Positions 52,918 to 62,448 of a DNA stretch of 64,000 nt are shown in pieces. Source of the DNA: Alphaproteobacteria bacterium MarineAlpha5_Bin5. Its GTDB lineage: Bacteria > Pseudomonadota > Alphaproteobacteria > HIMB59 > GCA-002718135. The position numbers were made by a program, and so were the translations under genes. Every line of letters begins with the position of its first letter. Position 1 is the stretch's first letter. The notes below the pieces were generated by a model. That model was not told where the DNA came from. It made no database searches and was given only the letters and a program-made list of their open reading frames with translations. The stretch spans positions 1 through 64,000 of the forward strand of contig PTKZ01000001.1 in assembly GCA_002938205.1 (NCBI GenBank), written 5' to 3'.

Positions 52918-53577
52918 TTAAAGTATACCATGTTTAGTGAATACATCTTTAAGTGATTGACCTTCATTAAGCTCTTTACGAACCGTATTCTCTTTTGTAA
53001 CTTTTTGGTATGATTTTTCAACAACATCATTAATTAATTTAGATGGTATTGATACTAATCCATCTTGATCACCAAATATTAAATCTCCAGAATTTATTAA
53101 TACACCTCCTACTTGAGCAGGAACATCTGACATTATCATTTTTCCTCTAAATTTTGTGTCTACAGGATTTGTTCCATTTGAAAAAATTGGAAATTTCATT
53201 TTTTTTATTGCACTGGAGTCCCTTATACATCCATCAGTAAGACATCCTTCAGCTTTTAAGTATTTAGCTCTTGTAGTTAAAAGCTCTCCCCAAGGAGCTA
53301 TATTTGTATTATTGTTACAAGATAAAACACAAACTTCTCCTTCTAACAAACTATCAATTAATTCAATTTCATATTCATATACATTTGTATTTTCATCGTC
53401 ATGATAAATTGGCATGTAAATACCTGTTCTAGCAAATCCACATAGTATAATTTCTGAGTCTAAAGAGTGAATTGTAGTACTAACAGCTTGTTTATGATAA
53501 CCAAAAAAATCCAAGGTATCTGCTATTACAGCTGAATAAAGATTATTTTTGCATTTTTCTATAATATTTTTTTTCAT
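52918..53577 (-). CDS. RraA-family protein (aldolase/demethylmenaquinone methyltransferase-like)
   Basis: A 219-residue RraA-fold protein with APWGELLTTRAKYLKAEG, the Mg-binding TDGCIRDSS and GDLIFGDQDGLVSIP. Members include 4-hydroxy-4-methyl-2-oxoglutarate/oxaloacetate aldolases and the RNase E inhibitor RraA. The catalytic Arg-Asp of aldolase members appears present in GCIRD. Divergent from the M81 gene and next to a catabolic cassette, an aldolase role is more likely than RNase control. Confidence 0.83.
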   Translation of the reverse strand: MKKNIIEKCKNNLYSAVIADTLDFFGYHKQAVSTTIHSLDSEIILCGFARTGIYMPIYHDDENTNVYEYEIELIDSLLEGEVCVLSCNNNTNIAPWGELLTTRAKYLKAEGCLTDGCIRDSSAIKKMKFPIFSNGTNPVDTKFRGKMIMSDVPAQVGGVLINSGDLIFGDQDGLVSIPSKLINDVVEKSYQKVTKENTVRKELNEGQSLKDVFTKHGIL

Positions 53578-53632
53578 TAATTGATATTACTATCTTATTA
53601 ATTTAAAATAAATACGTATTTTGGAAAATGTT

Positions 53633-55114
53633 ATGAAAAATATATTATTCATTGGTATTTTTCATGAAACTAACTGTTTTATAAAACAAAAAACTCTACT
53701 TAAGGATTTTGAAATTTTAAAAAAAAAAGAAATATTAAATTTAACAAATGATTTTTCTCAAATATCAGGTTTTTTAAATTTTTGTAAAAATAAAAATTTG
53801 AATGTTTTCCCAACAGTAAGTTTTACTGCAACTCCATCCGGCATTGTTGAAAATAAAGTTTTTGAAATATTTTGGAAAAAATTCATTAAGATTTTTAATA
53901 AAATTAAACAAAATAAATTTGATGCAATTTATTTATCTTTACACGGAGCAATGGTAACGGAAAAAATTTTTGATGTTGAGGGAGAACTACTTAAAAGATT
54001 AAAAAAAATCAAAACTTTAAAAAATATACCTGTATTTGGAGTTTTTGATCTTCATGCTAACTTTACTAAAAAAATGGCGAAACTTTCTAACGCTTTAATT
54101 TGTTATCAAAAGAATCCTCATACTGATTCTTACAAAATAGCCTATAGAGCTGCTAAAATTATGTATGACTCATTAAATAAAAAATTAATTCCAAAAACGT
54201 ATTATATGAATGCTAAAATTTTATGGCCACCCTCAGGAACAAGTACATTAAAAAATCCAATGCGCAAACTAGAAAGTGAAGCAAGAAAATATGAAAAAGA
54301 AAATAAAAATATTTTAGCAATAAATGTAATTGCAGGTTTTGCATATTCAGATGTTCCAGAAAATGGAGTTGCCTTTTCTGTGATAGCAACAAATTATAAG
54401 AATGTAAGCATTATTATTAAAAAATTGGTTCTTCTTGCTAATAAATTGAAATTGAAAGGTTTGGTGAAAGAGTATGATCTTAAAAAAATAATTACTATGA
54501 TTAGTTCAAAAAAATTTAATCAACCAGTTCTTTTAATTGAATCTGCAGATAATATTGGTGGTGGCTCTCCTGGAAACACCACGGATGTAATGAGATCATT
54601 AATAAGTAATAATATAAAAAATTCAGGTGTAATTATAAATGATCCTCTTAATGTAAAAAAATTAAAAAATGTAAAAGTTGGCGATTTTTGTAAATTAATT
54701 ATTGGAGATATGCAAAATTACAAAAAACAAAATCAAATGATACTAAAAGTTAAATTAATAAATAAGACTAATGGAAGATTTACTTTAGAGGATAAGCAAA
54801 GTCATTTAGCTGCTTCAAGAGGTGAAAAAATTAACATGGGTAATTGTGCTTTAGTTCAATGTTCAGGAGTCTATATATTACTTACTTCAATTAAAACTCC
54901 GCCATTTGATTTAGGTCAATGGAAAAGTCAAGGACTTGATCCTGCAAAATTAACAGCTATTGGAGTAAAAGCTGCGGCAGCATATCGTCAAGCTTATGAC
55001 AAGATATCCAGAATATCCTATAATGTAAAAACCTCTGGACCTTGCCAAAGTGACTTAAATAAAATCAAATATAAAAATGTAATTAAAAAGTCATTTTTTC
55101 CTCTAAATAGTTGA
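53633..55114 (+). CDS. M81-family metallopeptidase-like protein (MlrC/microcystinase C family)
   Basis: ATG 53633 (MKNILFIGIFHETNCF) is preferred over the TTG at 53621 and gives about 493 residues. Motifs of the family are FHETNCF, YLSLHGAMV, FGVFDLHANFT, YQKNPHTDSY and ESADNIGGGSPGNTTDV in the C-terminal DUF1485 half. MlrC hydrolyses linearised microcystin fragments, but most family members act on unknown small substrates. It is the first rightward gene of the cassette. Confidence 0.85.
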   Translation: MKNILFIGIFHETNCFIKQKTLLKDFEILKKKEILNLTNDFSQISGFLNFCKNKNLNVFPTVSFTATPSGIVENKVFEIFWKKFIKIFNKIKQNKFDAIYLSLHGAMVTEKIFDVEGELLKRLKKIKTLKNIPVFGVFDLHANFTKKMAKLSNALICYQKNPHTDSYKIAYRAAKIMYDSLNKKLIPKTYYMNAKILWPPSGTSTLKNPMRKLESEARKYEKENKNILAINVIAGFAYSDVPENGVAFSVIATNYKNVSIIIKKLVLLANKLKLKGLVKEYDLKKIITMISSKKFNQPVLLIESADNIGGGSPGNTTDVMRSLISNNIKNSGVIINDPLNVKKLKNVKVGDFCKLIIGDMQNYKKQNQMILKVKLINKTNGRFTLEDKQSHLAASRGEKINMGNCALVQCSGVYILLTSIKTPPFDLGQWKSQGLDPAKLTAIGVKAAAAYRQAYDKISRISYNVKTSGPCQSDLNKIKYKNVIKKSFFPLNS

Positions 55115-55160
55115 TTTTTAAATAATATCAAATTTTTTTTAAAAGTAATTTCAATCTATA

Positions 55161-55217
55161 TTGACATTATATTTTAAATAAGTTTCAATATTCTAAAATA
55201 ATCATTTTTCTAGGAGG
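55161..55217 (+). promoter_or_regulatory. Probable promoter and strong ribosome binding site of the sugar ABC operon
   Basis: A perfect -35 box TTGACA lies at 55161-55166, with AT-rich -10-like candidates (TTCAAT or CAATAT) at 17-19 bp. A strong ribosome binding site, taggagg (55211-55217), stands 5 nt ahead of the binding-protein ATG. High expression fits a solute-binding protein. Confidence 0.5.
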
Positions 55218-55222
55218 TAAAA

Positions 55223-56518
55223 ATGAAAAAGAAAATTTCTAGAAGGAATTTTATAAACAAAACAAGTTCTTTAGCTTTGGCCGGTGCCCTGGTCTCTCAA
55301 GTTGGATTTAAGTATGCACTAGCAGCTAATAAAGATCCTGTAAGTTTGTTGCTAGGTTCTCATATGGACTATCTTCAAGCTCTTGCTCCAAACTATGCAG
55401 AAATGTATGGAGTTACACCAACAATAGAAACGGTAACAACACCTGATTTATCTGTAAAGTTAAACTCTGCTTATATTGCAAGAAAAAGTGTTGGAGATGC
55501 GATATTTGTAACAGCTTCAGAAATAGCTGGGTTAGCAGATAAGGGATGGCTACAAGATATGACAGGCTTTGTTAATAATACTCTAAAACCAAATGGTGTT
55601 ATGGAAAACAGTCTTACTGCAGCAACTTATAAAGGAAAAATTTATGCTGCTCCTATATCTATAGGTTGTCCAGTTTTACATTGGAACAAAAATTTACTTA
55701 AATCTGCAGGTTTGGATATTGAAGCACCTAATAACTGGCATTCAACAAAAAATTCTTGGAATGAACTTATTAGATTCGCAAAAGAAATAAATGATCCTGA
55801 TAATGATATTTATGGAATTGTTGATGCTTGGGCTGGTACACATAGTTTTTGGACATTTGGAGCTCTTCTTCAAGCAAACGGTGGAAGCTTTTTAGATAGT
55901 AACCTTGATCCAGTAATGAACAGTGATGCAGGAGTTGAAGCATTGAATATGATGGTTGATTTGCTTCATAAGGATAAAATTATTGATCCTGCTACTCCAA
56001 CTTACACTTGGGTTTTTGATGCATCGCCAAGTTATATGGCTGGTAAAAGAGGTTTCTTCTTAACTTGGCCATTTATTAGTGGGATTGCAAATTTCTCAGA
56101 AGATTCTGCAGTACAAGGAATGAGTGGAATAGCACCTCTTCCTGCTTTAGAAACTTCAGCATCAGTAGATGGTTCAGAATTTTTAGCTATACCAAAATAC
56201 TCTGATAATCCAGAAGCGGGTATGCAGTTTATTGAAATGGCGTTAAGTCCTGAACTTCAAATTTTGCAAGGATCTACTTCACCTTGGGCACCTTCACTTG
56301 AACCTGCATTAAATCATCCTGATGTTGTAAAAAATATATCATTTGCAGGAGTGATAAGAGACTCATATCTTTACCCTGTTGATGCTGGGTTTTCAGCGGA
56401 TAGAAATCAATGGGTTGAATTGATGTCGAATGAGGTATCTCTAGCTATTACTCAAAAAAAGAGTGCAAAAGATGCTTTAAATGATGCTGTTAAGCAAATT
56501 AATGCGAGCAGGTCTTAA
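55223..56518 (+). CDS. Sugar-type ABC transporter substrate-binding protein
   Basis: A 431-residue family 1 solute-binding protein with a Tat-like leader (RRNFINKTSSLALAGALVS ... ALA). The body has IFVTASEIAGLADKGWLQDM, KGKIYAAPISIGCPVLHWNK and a late WVELMSNEVSLAITQ, the usual extracellular sugar-binding pattern. It heads an operon with enzymes and two MalF/MalG-type permeases; the ligand is unknown. Confidence 0.9.
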   Translation: MKKKISRRNFINKTSSLALAGALVSQVGFKYALAANKDPVSLLLGSHMDYLQALAPNYAEMYGVTPTIETVTTPDLSVKLNSAYIARKSVGDAIFVTASEIAGLADKGWLQDMTGFVNNTLKPNGVMENSLTAATYKGKIYAAPISIGCPVLHWNKNLLKSAGLDIEAPNNWHSTKNSWNELIRFAKEINDPDNDIYGIVDAWAGTHSFWTFGALLQANGGSFLDSNLDPVMNSDAGVEALNMMVDLLHKDKIIDPATPTYTWVFDASPSYMAGKRGFFLTWPFISGIANFSEDSAVQGMSGIAPLPALETSASVDGSEFLAIPKYSDNPEAGMQFIEMALSPELQILQGSTSPWAPSLEPALNHPDVVKNISFAGVIRDSYLYPVDAGFSADRNQWVELMSNEVSLAITQKKSAKDALNDAVKQINASRS

Positions 56519-56538
56519 ATATAAAATTTATTCAAATT

Positions 56539-57336
56539 ATGAAAATTAATTTGAATGATTATACCTGGGAGGAAGCTAAAGATTTAGCAGACTTAGATCC
56601 TGTAATCTTGCTTCCTCTTGGTGCATTTGAACAACACGGCAAACATCTTCCTCTTAAAGTAGATGAATTTATGGTTAACAAAATAGCCATTGAGTCAGCA
56701 AATAAATCTCTTGTTAAAAATGTTAAGACAGTTGTCGCTCCAGTCATCTGGACTGGTTATTCTCCACACCATATGGATTTTGCAGGCACCATATCTATTA
56801 AAGATGAAACATTAACAAACTTGATTATTGATATTGTAGAAAGTTTAGTAAAAAATAAATTAGAGAGAATACTAATTATTAATGGCCACGGAGGCAATAT
56901 AGCAATTCTAAAGAACGTAGGCCAAAAATTAAAATATGATAAAAATATTTACATAGCAACATCATCTTATTGGGATTTTGCTATGAAAGAAATTAATGAT
57001 TGGAGAAAATCTGAACTCGGAGGTATTAATCATGCCTGTGAAATGGAAACGTCATTAATGCTTCATATAGAAGAAAATATTGTAAAAAAAAATAAAATTG
57101 AAGATAATCCTTTAAAGAGATCACCTTATACTGGTGTTGATCTATTATTAGGCGGACCTGTTGGAGTAAGTGCAAGCTTTAAGGAATTATCCCCTCACGG
57201 AGTTATTGGCTCTCCAAGTTTAGCAACAAAAGAGAGAGGATCTCAATTATTTGATGTTATTACAGATAAAATATCTAATTTTATCTGTGATTTTTCAACT
57301 TGGAAAAAACCTTTAAATGGTAAAAATGATAAATAA
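56539..57336 (+). CDS. Creatininase-family amidohydrolase
   Basis: A 265-residue metalloenzyme with LPLGAFEQHGKHLPLKVDE (E and H-x-x-x-D metal ligands), HHMDFAGTISI, IINGHGGN and a late MLHIEEN. The family includes creatininase, 3-dehydro-scyllo-inosose hydrolase and peptide-processing enzymes such as MftE. With a Gfo/Idh dehydrogenase and sugar transporter nearby, hydrolysis of an oxidised cyclic polyol or an amide is plausible. It lies 20 bp after the binding-protein gene. Confidence 0.85.
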   Translation: MKINLNDYTWEEAKDLADLDPVILLPLGAFEQHGKHLPLKVDEFMVNKIAIESANKSLVKNVKTVVAPVIWTGYSPHHMDFAGTISIKDETLTNLIIDIVESLVKNKLERILIINGHGGNIAILKNVGQKLKYDKNIYIATSSYWDFAMKEINDWRKSELGGINHACEMETSLMLHIEENIVKKNKIEDNPLKRSPYTGVDLLLGGPVGVSASFKELSPHGVIGSPSLATKERGSQLFDVITDKISNFICDFSTWKKPLNGKNDK

Positions 57337-58537
57337 ACATCTAGCATTATTTTGTTATCCTTGGGATGTAATTGATGAAGGATATGATGCGATAATTGAT
57401 GCTGTGAAACGCAGTGGACTTAATTCTATTTATATTACTGTAAACTATCACTCAGGTATGTTTTTTTTACCTCACAGTTTAAAAAGAAAAATCTATTTTC
57501 CAGAGCCTGGAGCATTATATATTGATCCAGGTAAGTGGCATGCACAACATAATTTTAAATCACCAGTAAGCAAACTTACAAATAATTGGAGTACTTTTTG
57601 GGACACTTTATCTAAAAAGTGTAAACAAAATAATATTAAATTATGTGCCTGGATGCTTGGCACACACAATTCTGGAATTGGAAATAATTATCCTGAAATG
57701 TCTGTACATAATGCTTGGGGTGATCCAATAACACATTCTCTTTGTCCTTTTAATCCTGAAGTAGTTGATCACTTTGTTAACTTATCAAGGGATATTGTGA
57801 ATTTAGGAGTATTTGATAAAATTTTAATTGAATCTCTTGAGTATCTTCCACTTAGACATGGTCATCATCATGAAGTAATTGGAGTAGATTTTTCTGCTGA
57901 TATTGATTTTATAATGTCTCTAAATTTTAGTAAAAAATGTTTAGAAGCTTTAAAGCAAAAAAACGTTGATGGTGAAATGATAAAAAATTGGGTCAAGGAA
58001 ACCACAAATGATTATTTTAATAAAAATATAAAGAAAGAAATTATGAATTGGTCTGATTTTGAAAATGCAATTGATGGTCAGTTCTGGAAATATTATCAAA
58101 TTAGAGAGGAAAGTATAACCAATATAAATAAAGTTGTGATAAATGAATTAAGACAAGATAAAAATTTAAAGATCGGTTTAGTAGATTTTGGACCATTATA
58201 TCCACTTGGTCCAAATAAGCAGAGATGGCAAAATGGCGTTAATTTAACATCTTTATTGCCATTAATTGATGAAATTCATCCAACTTTCTATTTTGCAGAT
58301 TTAGAAATTTTTAAACAAAAATATTATATATATAAAAATGTTTTAGAAAACAAAGTTGATATGATCCCAGCAATTAGAACAATACTTCCACAAATCGCTA
58401 ATCAAACGGATTTAAATAATCAACTTAAAGTATTTAATCAAGAATCAGCTGGATTTAGTTTTTACAATTATTCATTCATGAATTATGAAAATTTAGATTG
58501 GATTAATAATTCACTTAATATTTTAAAGAATAATTAA
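57317..58537 (+). CDS. Unrecognised barrel-like protein in the catabolic operon
   Basis: A 406-residue soluble protein without signal peptide, overlapping the creatininase gene by 20 bp (alternative ATG at 57326). Its pattern looks like a TIM barrel: SGLNSIYITVNYHSGMFF, NNIKLCAWMLGTHNS, FDKILIESLEYLPLRHGHHH, IGLVDFGPLYPLGP, EIHPTFYFADLE. An RHGHHHE cluster and acidic strand ends could form an active site as in glycoside hydrolases. I do not recognise a named family. Tight coupling suggests a step in the same pathway. Confidence 0.75.
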   Translation: MVKMINKHLALFCYPWDVIDEGYDAIIDAVKRSGLNSIYITVNYHSGMFFLPHSLKRKIYFPEPGALYIDPGKWHAQHNFKSPVSKLTNNWSTFWDTLSKKCKQNNIKLCAWMLGTHNSGIGNNYPEMSVHNAWGDPITHSLCPFNPEVVDHFVNLSRDIVNLGVFDKILIESLEYLPLRHGHHHEVIGVDFSADIDFIMSLNFSKKCLEALKQKNVDGEMIKNWVKETTNDYFNKNIKKEIMNWSDFENAIDGQFWKYYQIREESITNINKVVINELRQDKNLKIGLVDFGPLYPLGPNKQRWQNGVNLTSLLPLIDEIHPTFYFADLEIFKQKYYIYKNVLENKVDMIPAIRTILPQIANQTDLNNQLKVFNQESAGFSFYNYSFMNYENLDWINNSLNILKNN

Positions 58538-58539
58538 AT

Positions 58540-59292
58540 ATGAGCACTTCAGTAGATATTTTAATAAATCCTGTAACTTTAAGATTTAGTTATCATAACA
58601 ATGAATTAATTTATATGTTTGCTTCACATCCTACACAACAACTTGATGAAATGGAAAAATTAATGGGCGTAAGTACCAAAGAAGGACCTATTTTTGATAC
58701 TAATGTTGGTTTCCTTCCTGTTGCAACTACTACTTTAATACGAGGAGAAAAAAATGTACTTGTTGATCCTGGTAATTATCACATTGGATTTTATTCAATT
58801 TTAAAAAGAGCTTTAGCATCAAGAAATTTAACTTATGATGATATTGATATTATTGCTACTACTCATACTCATGCAGATCATGCAGCTTCAATAGTCCATT
58901 TCAGAAATAAACCTTGGGTAATTGGAATGAAAGAGTTTCATGACATGGAAGCTATTGAAGGTAATGAGATAGTTAATGCAAAAAAATCAATGATGGGAGA
59001 AATCATAGAAATTTCAGATAACAATGAAACAAAGATTATGGAAAATATGTATGCAATTACAACTCCAGGTCATACTAGTGGTCATATATCATTTGTAGTT
59101 AAAAACGATGAAAGCACTGTTTTGATAGCTGGGGATCAAACAATGACTAAAGAAGAATATTGTGACAGAAAATTTTCTAGATGGTATCCAAAAGAAAACT
59201 TAAAACAACTAAATGAGTCATTAGATAAAGCTCAAAGTTATAAACCAGACTTAGTTATTCCGGGGCATGATCGAGCATTCAAACCTAATTGA
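58540..59292 (+). CDS. Metallo-beta-lactamase-fold hydrolase
   Basis: A 250-residue MBL protein with the full metal set THTHADHAAS (HxHxDH), TTPGHTSGH, AGDQTM and IPGHDRAF. The layout resembles lactonase-type and glyoxalase II-type members. In this operon a lactone or thioester hydrolase is likely. It starts 2 bp after the barrel-like gene and overlaps the first permease by 26 bp. Confidence 0.87.
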   Translation: MSTSVDILINPVTLRFSYHNNELIYMFASHPTQQLDEMEKLMGVSTKEGPIFDTNVGFLPVATTTLIRGEKNVLVDPGNYHIGFYSILKRALASRNLTYDDIDIIATTHTHADHAASIVHFRNKPWVIGMKEFHDMEAIEGNEIVNAKKSMMGEIIEISDNNETKIMENMYAITTPGHTSGHISFVVKNDESTVLIAGDQTMTKEEYCDRKFSRWYPKENLKQLNESLDKAQSYKPDLVIPGHDRAFKPN

Positions 59293-60196
59293 TAAATCAA
59301 GATTAAAATTTAGTAAGGAAAAGATACTTGCTACAAGCTTAATTTTACCATCTTTAATTTTAGTTTTTGTTACATATCTATATCCTGCTATTTTTACTTT
59401 CGTAATTAGTTTTGCTGAATATGATATTATAAGACTTAATATTAAAAAATTTGTTCAATTTAAAAATTTTCATTACTTAATAAACAATTCTTTTTTTAAT
59501 AGTGCTGTTTTAAGAACAGTTTATTTTGGTCTTGTAATTTGTTTATTTACAACTATTTTTTCTTTCTTAATAGCTATTTTACTCAACGAAAAATTTGTTG
59601 GTAAAGCGCTTTTAAGAGTAATGATTGTTTTACCTTGGGCCGTACCTTCAGTTGTTTCTGGAGTTTTATGGGGACAAATGTTTCATGCAGATACTGGTTT
59701 TTTGAATGCATTATTATACCAATCAGGACTAATTTCAGAATATAAGATTTGGTTGGCAGATCCTTTAATTGCTTTACACATAATAGCAGTTGCAGAAATT
59801 TGGAAGGCAATACCATTTATGACTTTATTTTTTTTATCAGGTCTTCAAAGTTTACCTTCAGAATCTTTTGAAGCAGCATCAGTTGATGGAGCTAATGTAT
59901 TTCAAAGATTTTTTTATATTTTATTTCCATTGATGTTTCCAATAGTAATACCGCTATTTTTGATTCAATTCGTTCTAGCAATGAAATCTTTCGATACAAT
60001 ATTTGTTTTAACCAGAGGTGGACCCGGAGGAGGTACAACAACTTTAAACTATTTTATATATCAAGAAGCTTTTGAAACTTTTAATCTTGGACGAGCGTCT
60101 GCTGCCGCATATGTATTACTAATTATTACTCTTGCTGTTGTACTTATTCCATCAATTTCAAAAAAAATACTTAATTTTTTCTGGGGGAATAAATGA
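59267..60196 (+). CDS. Sugar ABC transporter permease, MalF/UgpA-like
   Basis: A 309-residue binding-protein-dependent permease with six helices. The EAA loop ESFEAASVDGANVFQRFFYI is followed by LPL-type segments, and GGPGGGTTTLNYFIYQEAF is the MalF/UgpA signature. It overlaps both neighbours. The transporter's ATPase gene is not in the window. Confidence 0.9.
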   Translation: MIEHSNLIDKSRLKFSKEKILATSLILPSLILVFVTYLYPAIFTFVISFAEYDIIRLNIKKFVQFKNFHYLINNSFFNSAVLRTVYFGLVICLFTTIFSFLIAILLNEKFVGKALLRVMIVLPWAVPSVVSGVLWGQMFHADTGFLNALLYQSGLISEYKIWLADPLIALHIIAVAEIWKAIPFMTLFFLSGLQSLPSESFEAASVDGANVFQRFFYILFPLMFPIVIPLFLIQFVLAMKSFDTIFVLTRGGPGGGTTTLNYFIYQEAFETFNLGRASAAAYVLLIITLAVVLIPSISKKILNFFWGNK

Positions 60197-61026
60197 AGAA
60201 TAGGTTAGTTCTAAAAAAAATTTTTACTTATTTTTTTGCTTTTATTGTTTTTTTAATAATGTTTTTTCCTTTGTATGGATTAATATTAACAAGTATTCAG
60301 CCAGAAAATATAATTAGATCACGTAATTTATCTTTCTTTCCAACGAACATTATTTTTACTCATTTTGTTGAAGTATTAAAACCAAATCATATTTCAAATA
60401 TATATGAAGGAATAAAAAACAGTCTAATTGTTTCATCACTAACAGCTTTTTTATGCTTAATATTGGGTTTTCCTGCTTCTTATTCTTTATCAAGATTAAA
60501 TATGCCGGCTAAAAACCTAATTCTTGGTGCATTAATTTCCGTTTATTTTCTACCAACCATTCTTTTTGTTATTCCTTTATTTGTAATTCTTGTTTCATAT
60601 CAATTAGATGATACAATTTTAAGTTTAGTTGTGCCTTATACAGCTTTTACTTTACCGTTTATAATATGGATTTTAAAAACTTTTATTGATAAATTACCCA
60701 TAGAGGTCGAGGAAGCTGCAAAAATTGATGGATGTTCAGTTTTTCAACTTTTATCTTTCATAATATTTCCATTATTGAGGCCTGGACTTATTGCTGCCTT
60801 TATTTTTGCATTTATACTAGCATGGGTAGAATTCTTGACACCATTAATATTTACAAATAATTTAAAAATTTCGACAGTAGCTCTTGGCTTATTTCGTAGC
60901 ACAATTGATATAAAAATCGGCCAACAAGCTGCAGCTGCTATAATGACATTGATCCCTGTAGCTATTTTGATGATTTTTTTTCAACAATATATTACAAAAG
61001 TAGTATTCTCAGGTAGTAATAAATAA
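60193..61026 (+). CDS. Sugar ABC transporter permease, MalG/UgpE-like
   Basis: A 277-residue permease with the MalG-type EAA loop PIEVEEAAKIDGCSVFQLLS and a closing VALGLFRSTIDIKIGQQAAAA. It overlaps the first permease by 4 bp and the dehydrogenase gene by 1 bp (TAATG). It is the second half of the transmembrane channel. Confidence 0.9.
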   Translation: MKNRLVLKKIFTYFFAFIVFLIMFFPLYGLILTSIQPENIIRSRNLSFFPTNIIFTHFVEVLKPNHISNIYEGIKNSLIVSSLTAFLCLILGFPASYSLSRLNMPAKNLILGALISVYFLPTILFVIPLFVILVSYQLDDTILSLVVPYTAFTLPFIIWILKTFIDKLPIEVEEAAKIDGCSVFQLLSFIIFPLLRPGLIAAFIFAFILAWVEFLTPLIFTNNLKISTVALGLFRSTIDIKIGQQAAAAIMTLIPVAILMIFFQQYITKVVFSGSNK

Positions 61027-62024
61027 TGAATAAATTAAAAATTGCGGTTATTGGAACGGGGTTGGTAGGCTCTTTTCATGCAGAAACTTTTTTCAGAAAT
61101 CCGAATAGTGAATTAATTGCAGTATGCGACATTGATAAAGAAAAGGTAAAAAAAATTGCAAATAAATTTAAATGTAAAGCATATAATGAATTTGAGAGTC
61201 TTATTAATACGGAAAAATTAGATGCTATAAGTATTGCTACTCCAGAGCAAATTCGCATTGCACCAGCTTTATTAGCTATTGAAAGGGGATTAAAAATTTT
61301 ATTAGAAAAACCTCTGGGAAGAAATTTAGAAGATATTGAAAATCTTGTAAATAAAATAAAGAATCATAATAAATTAATTTCTGTAAACTTTATTTTACAT
61401 GAAGATCCAAGATACAAATTAATGAAAGAAAAAATAAAAAATAACGAAATTGGAGAAATAGTTTCTTGCTATGCTAGAAGAAGAGGGAACAGATTTGGAA
61501 TTGAGATTTATGCACCTTGGACCGATCTAATTTCTTCAACTTTAATTCATGATATTCAAATGGTAATGTCAATTAATAATTCAAAACCAGAAAGAATATA
61601 TGCAGAAGCAGTCATAAGAGAGTGCGCTAAATTTAATTCCCATGATGCTGTTATGTCTATTATTAAATTTACTGATGGTAGCATTGCATCATTTGAAACA
61701 TCTTGGGTTTTACCTAAAAATCAACCAGAATTTCTAGATCCAGCTTTTCATGTGGTAGGTGATAAAGGATCTATAATTATAGAGGGGTCCTCAATGGGAT
61801 TACAAATTCAAACTGATAAATCTTATATGAAACCTGATCTATCTAATTGGCCAATTATAGATTCAAAAGTTGAAGGATGTCTTAAAAGAAATTTAGACAA
61901 ATTTATCGAAGATTGTGTTTATGATAATCAACCCGATGTTGATTTAATAAAAGCATACGAGGTTGAAAAAATTGTATTTGCTATGAAAAAATCAATTGAT
62001 GAAAATAGGCTAATTAATTTATAA
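61026..62024 (+). CDS. Gfo/Idh/MocA-family NAD(P)-dependent oxidoreductase
   Basis: A 332-residue dehydrogenase with a Rossmann start KIAVIGTGLVGSFHAETF, AVCDIDKEK, SIATPEQI and the catalytic ILLEKPLGRN. A late HDIQMVMSI supplies the usual His-Asp. Family members oxidise sugars or inositols. It follows the sugar permeases directly and is likely the first catabolic enzyme. Confidence 0.9.
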   Translation: MNKLKIAVIGTGLVGSFHAETFFRNPNSELIAVCDIDKEKVKKIANKFKCKAYNEFESLINTEKLDAISIATPEQIRIAPALLAIERGLKILLEKPLGRNLEDIENLVNKIKNHNKLISVNFILHEDPRYKLMKEKIKNNEIGEIVSCYARRRGNRFGIEIYAPWTDLISSTLIHDIQMVMSINNSKPERIYAEAVIRECAKFNSHDAVMSIIKFTDGSIASFETSWVLPKNQPEFLDPAFHVVGDKGSIIIEGSSMGLQIQTDKSYMKPDLSNWPIIDSKVEGCLKRNLDKFIEDCVYDNQPDVDLIKAYEVEKIVFAMKKSIDENRLINL

Positions 62025-62045
62025 TTTTCATAAATTAAATATTAT

Positions 62046-62447
62046 ATGCTAAAAATTATAAATAAGGGTGCAAAATCGGATTTGCCTTTTAGTCCTGCTA
62101 TTCAAGTAGGAGATTTGGTTTATATTTCAGGTCAAGCATCTGTAGATCATAATACTGGTAAAATAATTAGTGGCACAATAGAAGAGGAGATTTATAAAAC
62201 TTTAGATAATGTAAAAAAAATATTAAATTCAATAAATTTAACACCTGATAATATAATTAATGTTAAAGCCTATGTTTCCAAACAAGAAGATATTAAAATT
62301 TATAATCAAATATACAAAGATTTTTTTGTTGCTCCCTATCCTACTAGAACAACTATTGTAAATGCTCTTCCAAGTTTTTTGAAATTTGAAATTGATTGTA
62401 TAGCATATGCTAAAGAAACACGAAAACAAGCAGTTATTGAATCATAA
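62046..62447 (+). CDS. RidA/YjgF-family protein
   Basis: A 133-residue trimeric YjgF-type protein with FSPAIQVGDLVYISGQASVD, VKAYVSKQED and PYPTRTTIVNALPSF. The arginine of PTRTT that binds carboxylates in imine deaminases is present. It would deaminate enamines/imines or assist the cassette, whose chemistry is unknown. Confidence 0.88.
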   Translation: MLKIINKGAKSDLPFSPAIQVGDLVYISGQASVDHNTGKIISGTIEEEIYKTLDNVKKILNSINLTPDNIINVKAYVSKQEDIKIYNQIYKDFFVAPYPTRTTIVNALPSFLKFEIDCIAYAKETRKQAVIES

Positions 62448-62448
62448 T

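Noticed and set aside
52845-53030. Minus-strand 61-residue ORF
   Set aside because: It overlaps the 3' end of the RraA-like gene in another frame and has no recognisable feature.
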